From positions 4,548,501 through 4,612,500 of the forward strand of contig JAWRVZ010000040.1 of assembly GCA_037043235.1 (NCBI GenBank): a DNA stretch of 64,000 nt, read 5' to 3'. Below the pieces are notes generated by a model. It did no database searches, was not told the origin of the DNA, and saw nothing but the letters and a program-made list of their open reading frames with translations. The DNA is from Rhodeus uyekii (lineage: Eukaryota; Chordata; Actinopteri; Cypriniformes; Acheilognathidae). This document shows, in pieces, positions 61,646 through 64,000 of the stretch. A program made the position numbers and the translations under genes. Positions within the stretch are counted from its first letter, which is position 1; each line of letters begins with the position of its first letter.

Positions 61646-63453
61646 TTATTCTTCTTCTTCTGCCATTGAAGTCTATGACAGCCCATAGAACCGTAAGCGG
61701 GAAAATGAAAAAAAGTTGGCACACTCATAAAGGACAGTCCAATCATTGACCATAGCAAAATTGAAGTCTCTAACTCAATCTCAATAGCGCCACCAATTGT
61801 CCAAAGTTGCACTCACGTTTACGTAAATAACTTTTGAACCGTATGTCCTAGAAACAAAATTCTTTTGTCCTCTGATTCCGTGGCTCAAGACGATTCGATT
61901 GCACCCTATGACGTCATTTTCCGTCATAAAAATTTTCCCGCCATTTTGAATTTTATGAAAAACCTACTTTTTCGAACTCCTCCTAGGCCGTTTGTCCGAT
62001 TTTCACGAAAATTGAACCACATCATCTCCAGACAATGTGGACAAAACGGTATATAAAGAAAGTTGATTCGTCAAACTGTTTACGAATTACTCGCGAAAAA
62101 ATCCGAGGTAAAAGTCGCCAAAATGAAATTGAGGCTTTATCTCCGCAATGCATTAGCCTTTTCTGACCAAACTAGGTGTGTGTTATGTCAATCATGGTCT
62201 GAGGCTACCTGCAGAGTTTTGATGCTGTGACCTCTAGTGGTCAGGAGATATGAAAAAGTTAAATATTTGCTTATAACTTCTGAACGCTTTGGCCAAAAAT
62301 AATAAAACTGGTCTCTTTAGATTCAGTGCATCATGCCGAGTTGTGCAATACCAAATTTTCCCATATCAGCCATTTTGAGCGTCGGCCATTTGAATATTGT
62401 CATAAATTGCTATATTTAACAAAGATATTGGCGTATTGTTACGAAACTCAATATGTGTCTTCGGCACCTAACCTTGATACGACTCAAAAAGTTTTGAGGC
62501 AGCACCACCTTGTGGTCAAAAGTTATAACCAAATTTACAAATATGCTAATAACTTTTGAGTACGTTAACCTATGGTAAAACAAATTATCTTTATACGTTC
62601 CTTGGGTCAAACCGAGAACACAGATACCAAATTTGTCATAGTCGGCCAAACTTCCTGTCCACCATGTTGTTTTTCTTTAAAAACCTACTTTCTCGAACTC
62701 CTCCCAGACCGTTTGTCCAATTTTCACCAAAATTAAACCACATCATCTCCAGACCATCATGACAAAACGGTATATAAACAAAGTTGATTCGCCAAACCGT
62801 TTACGAATAACTTGCGAAAGAATTCGACACAATGGCCATAGAATTGAAATTGAGGCTATATCTCCGTAACTCATTAGCGTATTCTGACCAAAATAGGTGT
62901 GTTTTATGTCAATCATGGTCTGAGGCTACCTGCAGAGTTTTGGCGCTCTGCCCCCTAGTGGTCAGGAGATATTAAAAAACTGACATTTTTGACTATAACT
63001 CCTGAACGCTTTGTCTAAAAATCATGAAACTGCTGTCTTTAGATCCAGTGGGTCATGCCGAGTCCTGTGATACCAAATTTTCCCATATCGGCCATTTTGA
63101 GCGTCTGCCATTTCGATTTTTCTAATAAGATGCTATGTTTAACAAACACATGACTTTAGTGCTCTGTCTGCAATGGTTTACCCAATTGAAAGCAAACTTT
63201 GCATGTGTCAGTGTCACCACACTCTCAATGTACCACATGAATTGACACTACAATTTGGTTACAGAGCTGCCTGTTGGTCGAATGTGATAAACCGTTAAAT
63301 CGAATTACTAAAGACCTTATTGATGATTTTTCAGCCATTTAGACTTAAGTCATATTGAAATGTCTTTAGATTCTTATTGCCGTTGGTCTGATGATGCCAG
63401 CTATGTCGGCATGACAGCCCTCCTTTCGCTTGGCCCCGTGATGGCTGCTAGCA
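61646..63453 (+). repeat. Family A copy A38, long form
   Basis: No cassette. CRE 61909; first CTCF-like core damaged (GACCTCTAGTGG, 62229, as in A12); others at 62504 and 62950; 3' site altered (GAGCTGCCTGTTGG, 63264); palindrome 63434-63445. ATTTAATG is missing before the 3' arm, so the end reads ATGACAGCCCTCC. Confidence 0.93.
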
Positions 63454-64000
63454 GCTATATTTATTATTATTCTTCTTCTGCCATTGAAGTCTATGACAGC
63501 CCATAGAACCGTAAGCGGGAAAATGAAAAAAAGTTGGCACACTCATAAAGGACAGTCCAATCATTGACCATAGCAAAATTGAAGTCTCTAACTCAATCTC
63601 AATAGCGCCACCAATTGTCCAAAGTTGCACTCACGTTTACGTAAATAACTTTTGAACCGTATGTCCTAGAAACAAAATTCTTTCGTCCTCTAATTCCTTG
63701 GCTCAAGACGATTCGATTGCACCCTATGACGTCATTTTCCGTCATGAAAATTTTCCCGCCATTTTGAATTTTTTGAAAAACCTACTTTTTCGAACTCCTC
63801 CTAGGCCGTTTGTCCGATTTTCACGAAAATTGAACCACGTCATCTCCAGACAATGTGGACAAAACGATATATAAAGAAAGTTGATTCGTCAAACCGTTTA
63901 CGATTAACTCGCGAAAGAATCCGAGGTAAAAGTCGCCAAAATGAAATTGAGGCTTTATCTCCGCAATGCATTAGCCTTTTCTGACCAAACTAGGTGTGTG
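63454..64000 (+). repeat. Family A copy A39, 5' part only
   Basis: No cassette. CRE 63727-63734. The window ends within P1, before the first CTCF-like core. The array therefore continues beyond the window on this side, and A1 shows the same on the other side. Confidence 0.93.

Larger units (their letters stand above)
1..64000 (+). repeat. Satellite-like array of Helentron-like (HINE-type) units
   Basis: The whole window is head-to-tail repeat copies in one orientation: 39 family A copies and two family B copies. Copy boundaries are marked by a GCTGC(TA or TT)GCAGC palindrome plus TATATTTA, then (TTA)n or a hairpin cassette. Long A copies have an internal 722-bp period. No reading frame longer than about 113 codons exists, and the short ones recur only because the repeat recurs. 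The mobile-element origin is inferred from the terminal structure; the tandem organisation is directly visible. No autonomous transposase, Rep or helicase frame was seen. Confidence 0.96.

Noticed and set aside
489..63630. Recurrent short frames of 60-113 codons on both strands, such as those starting MSTDSLAQDD, MPSRAIP or MADYDKF
   Set aside because: They recur only because the DNA repeat recurs, overlap each other on both strands, change length with TTA number, have frameshifted or stop-broken versions, and show no recognisable domain. The asparagine or arginine runs are translated microsatellite.
1..64000. Canonical Helitron (TC start, CTRR end)
   Set aside because: Units end in a palindrome followed by TATATTTA rather than CTRR, and the start is GGGG. 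The Helentron-like layout with internal arms fits better.
1..64000. SINE or LINE with a microsatellite tail
   Set aside because: No pol III boxes, tRNA-like head or reverse transcriptase frame was seen. The TTA tract lies inside the unit boundary next to the 5' cassette, and the paired terminal arms are not expected for a retroelement.

Overview
The window is one uninterrupted block of nested tandem repeats. I can support no protein-coding gene, tRNA, rRNA, CRISPR array or bacterial-type regulatory element in it. The short open frames that recur are the same few non-coding stretches seen again in each repeat copy. (TTA)n and (CTT)n microsatellites, many diverged tandem copies and the absence of dense coding point to a eukaryote. 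The GGGGCCAAGCACC-type cassette followed by TTATTATT is something I associate from memory with teleost fish genomes; I could not check this.

Layout: 39 copies of one repeat (family A, named A1 to A39; A1 and A39 are cut by the window edges) all lie in the same direction. Two copies of a diverged relative (family B) sit at 10719-14841. A copies come in three forms: 23 long (about 1.72-2.0 kb), 12 short (about 1.1 kb, two of them truncated), and two intermediate (A20, A37) with internal deletions. A long copy contains a near-identical 294-bp segment twice, 722 bp apart (720-722 in all 23). Short copies are one such period shorter. Each copy ends in a small palindrome (GCTGCTAGCAGC, or GCTGCTTGCAGC in a minor clade and in B) followed by TATATTTA. 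The next copy starts either with one to three 59-bp hairpin cassettes or directly with (TTA)n/(CTT)n.

The ends suggest what the repeat is. The cassette begins GGGGCCAAGCAC and the 3' end of the unit carries its complement just before the terminal hairpin. Family B keeps this arrangement with a different but again perfectly complementary 12-mer (GGGGTTCAAACG / CGTTTGAACCCC). Family-matched inverted repeats, a 5'-proximal microsatellite and a 3' stem-loop resemble non-autonomous Helentron/Helitron2-type (HINE) elements, which are known to form satellite-like arrays. No Rep/helicase gene is present, so this assignment is an inference.

The most interesting signal is inside the units. A perfect CRE palindrome (TGACGTCA), a YY1-type CCGCCATTTTG and CTCF-like sites recur in fixed register. 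From CRE to the first CTCF-like core the distance is exactly 320 bp in all 37 complete or near-complete copies, while the 3' third of the unit carries many indels. The array therefore looks like dozens of evenly phased candidate architectural-protein sites. Nothing here shows that they are bound.
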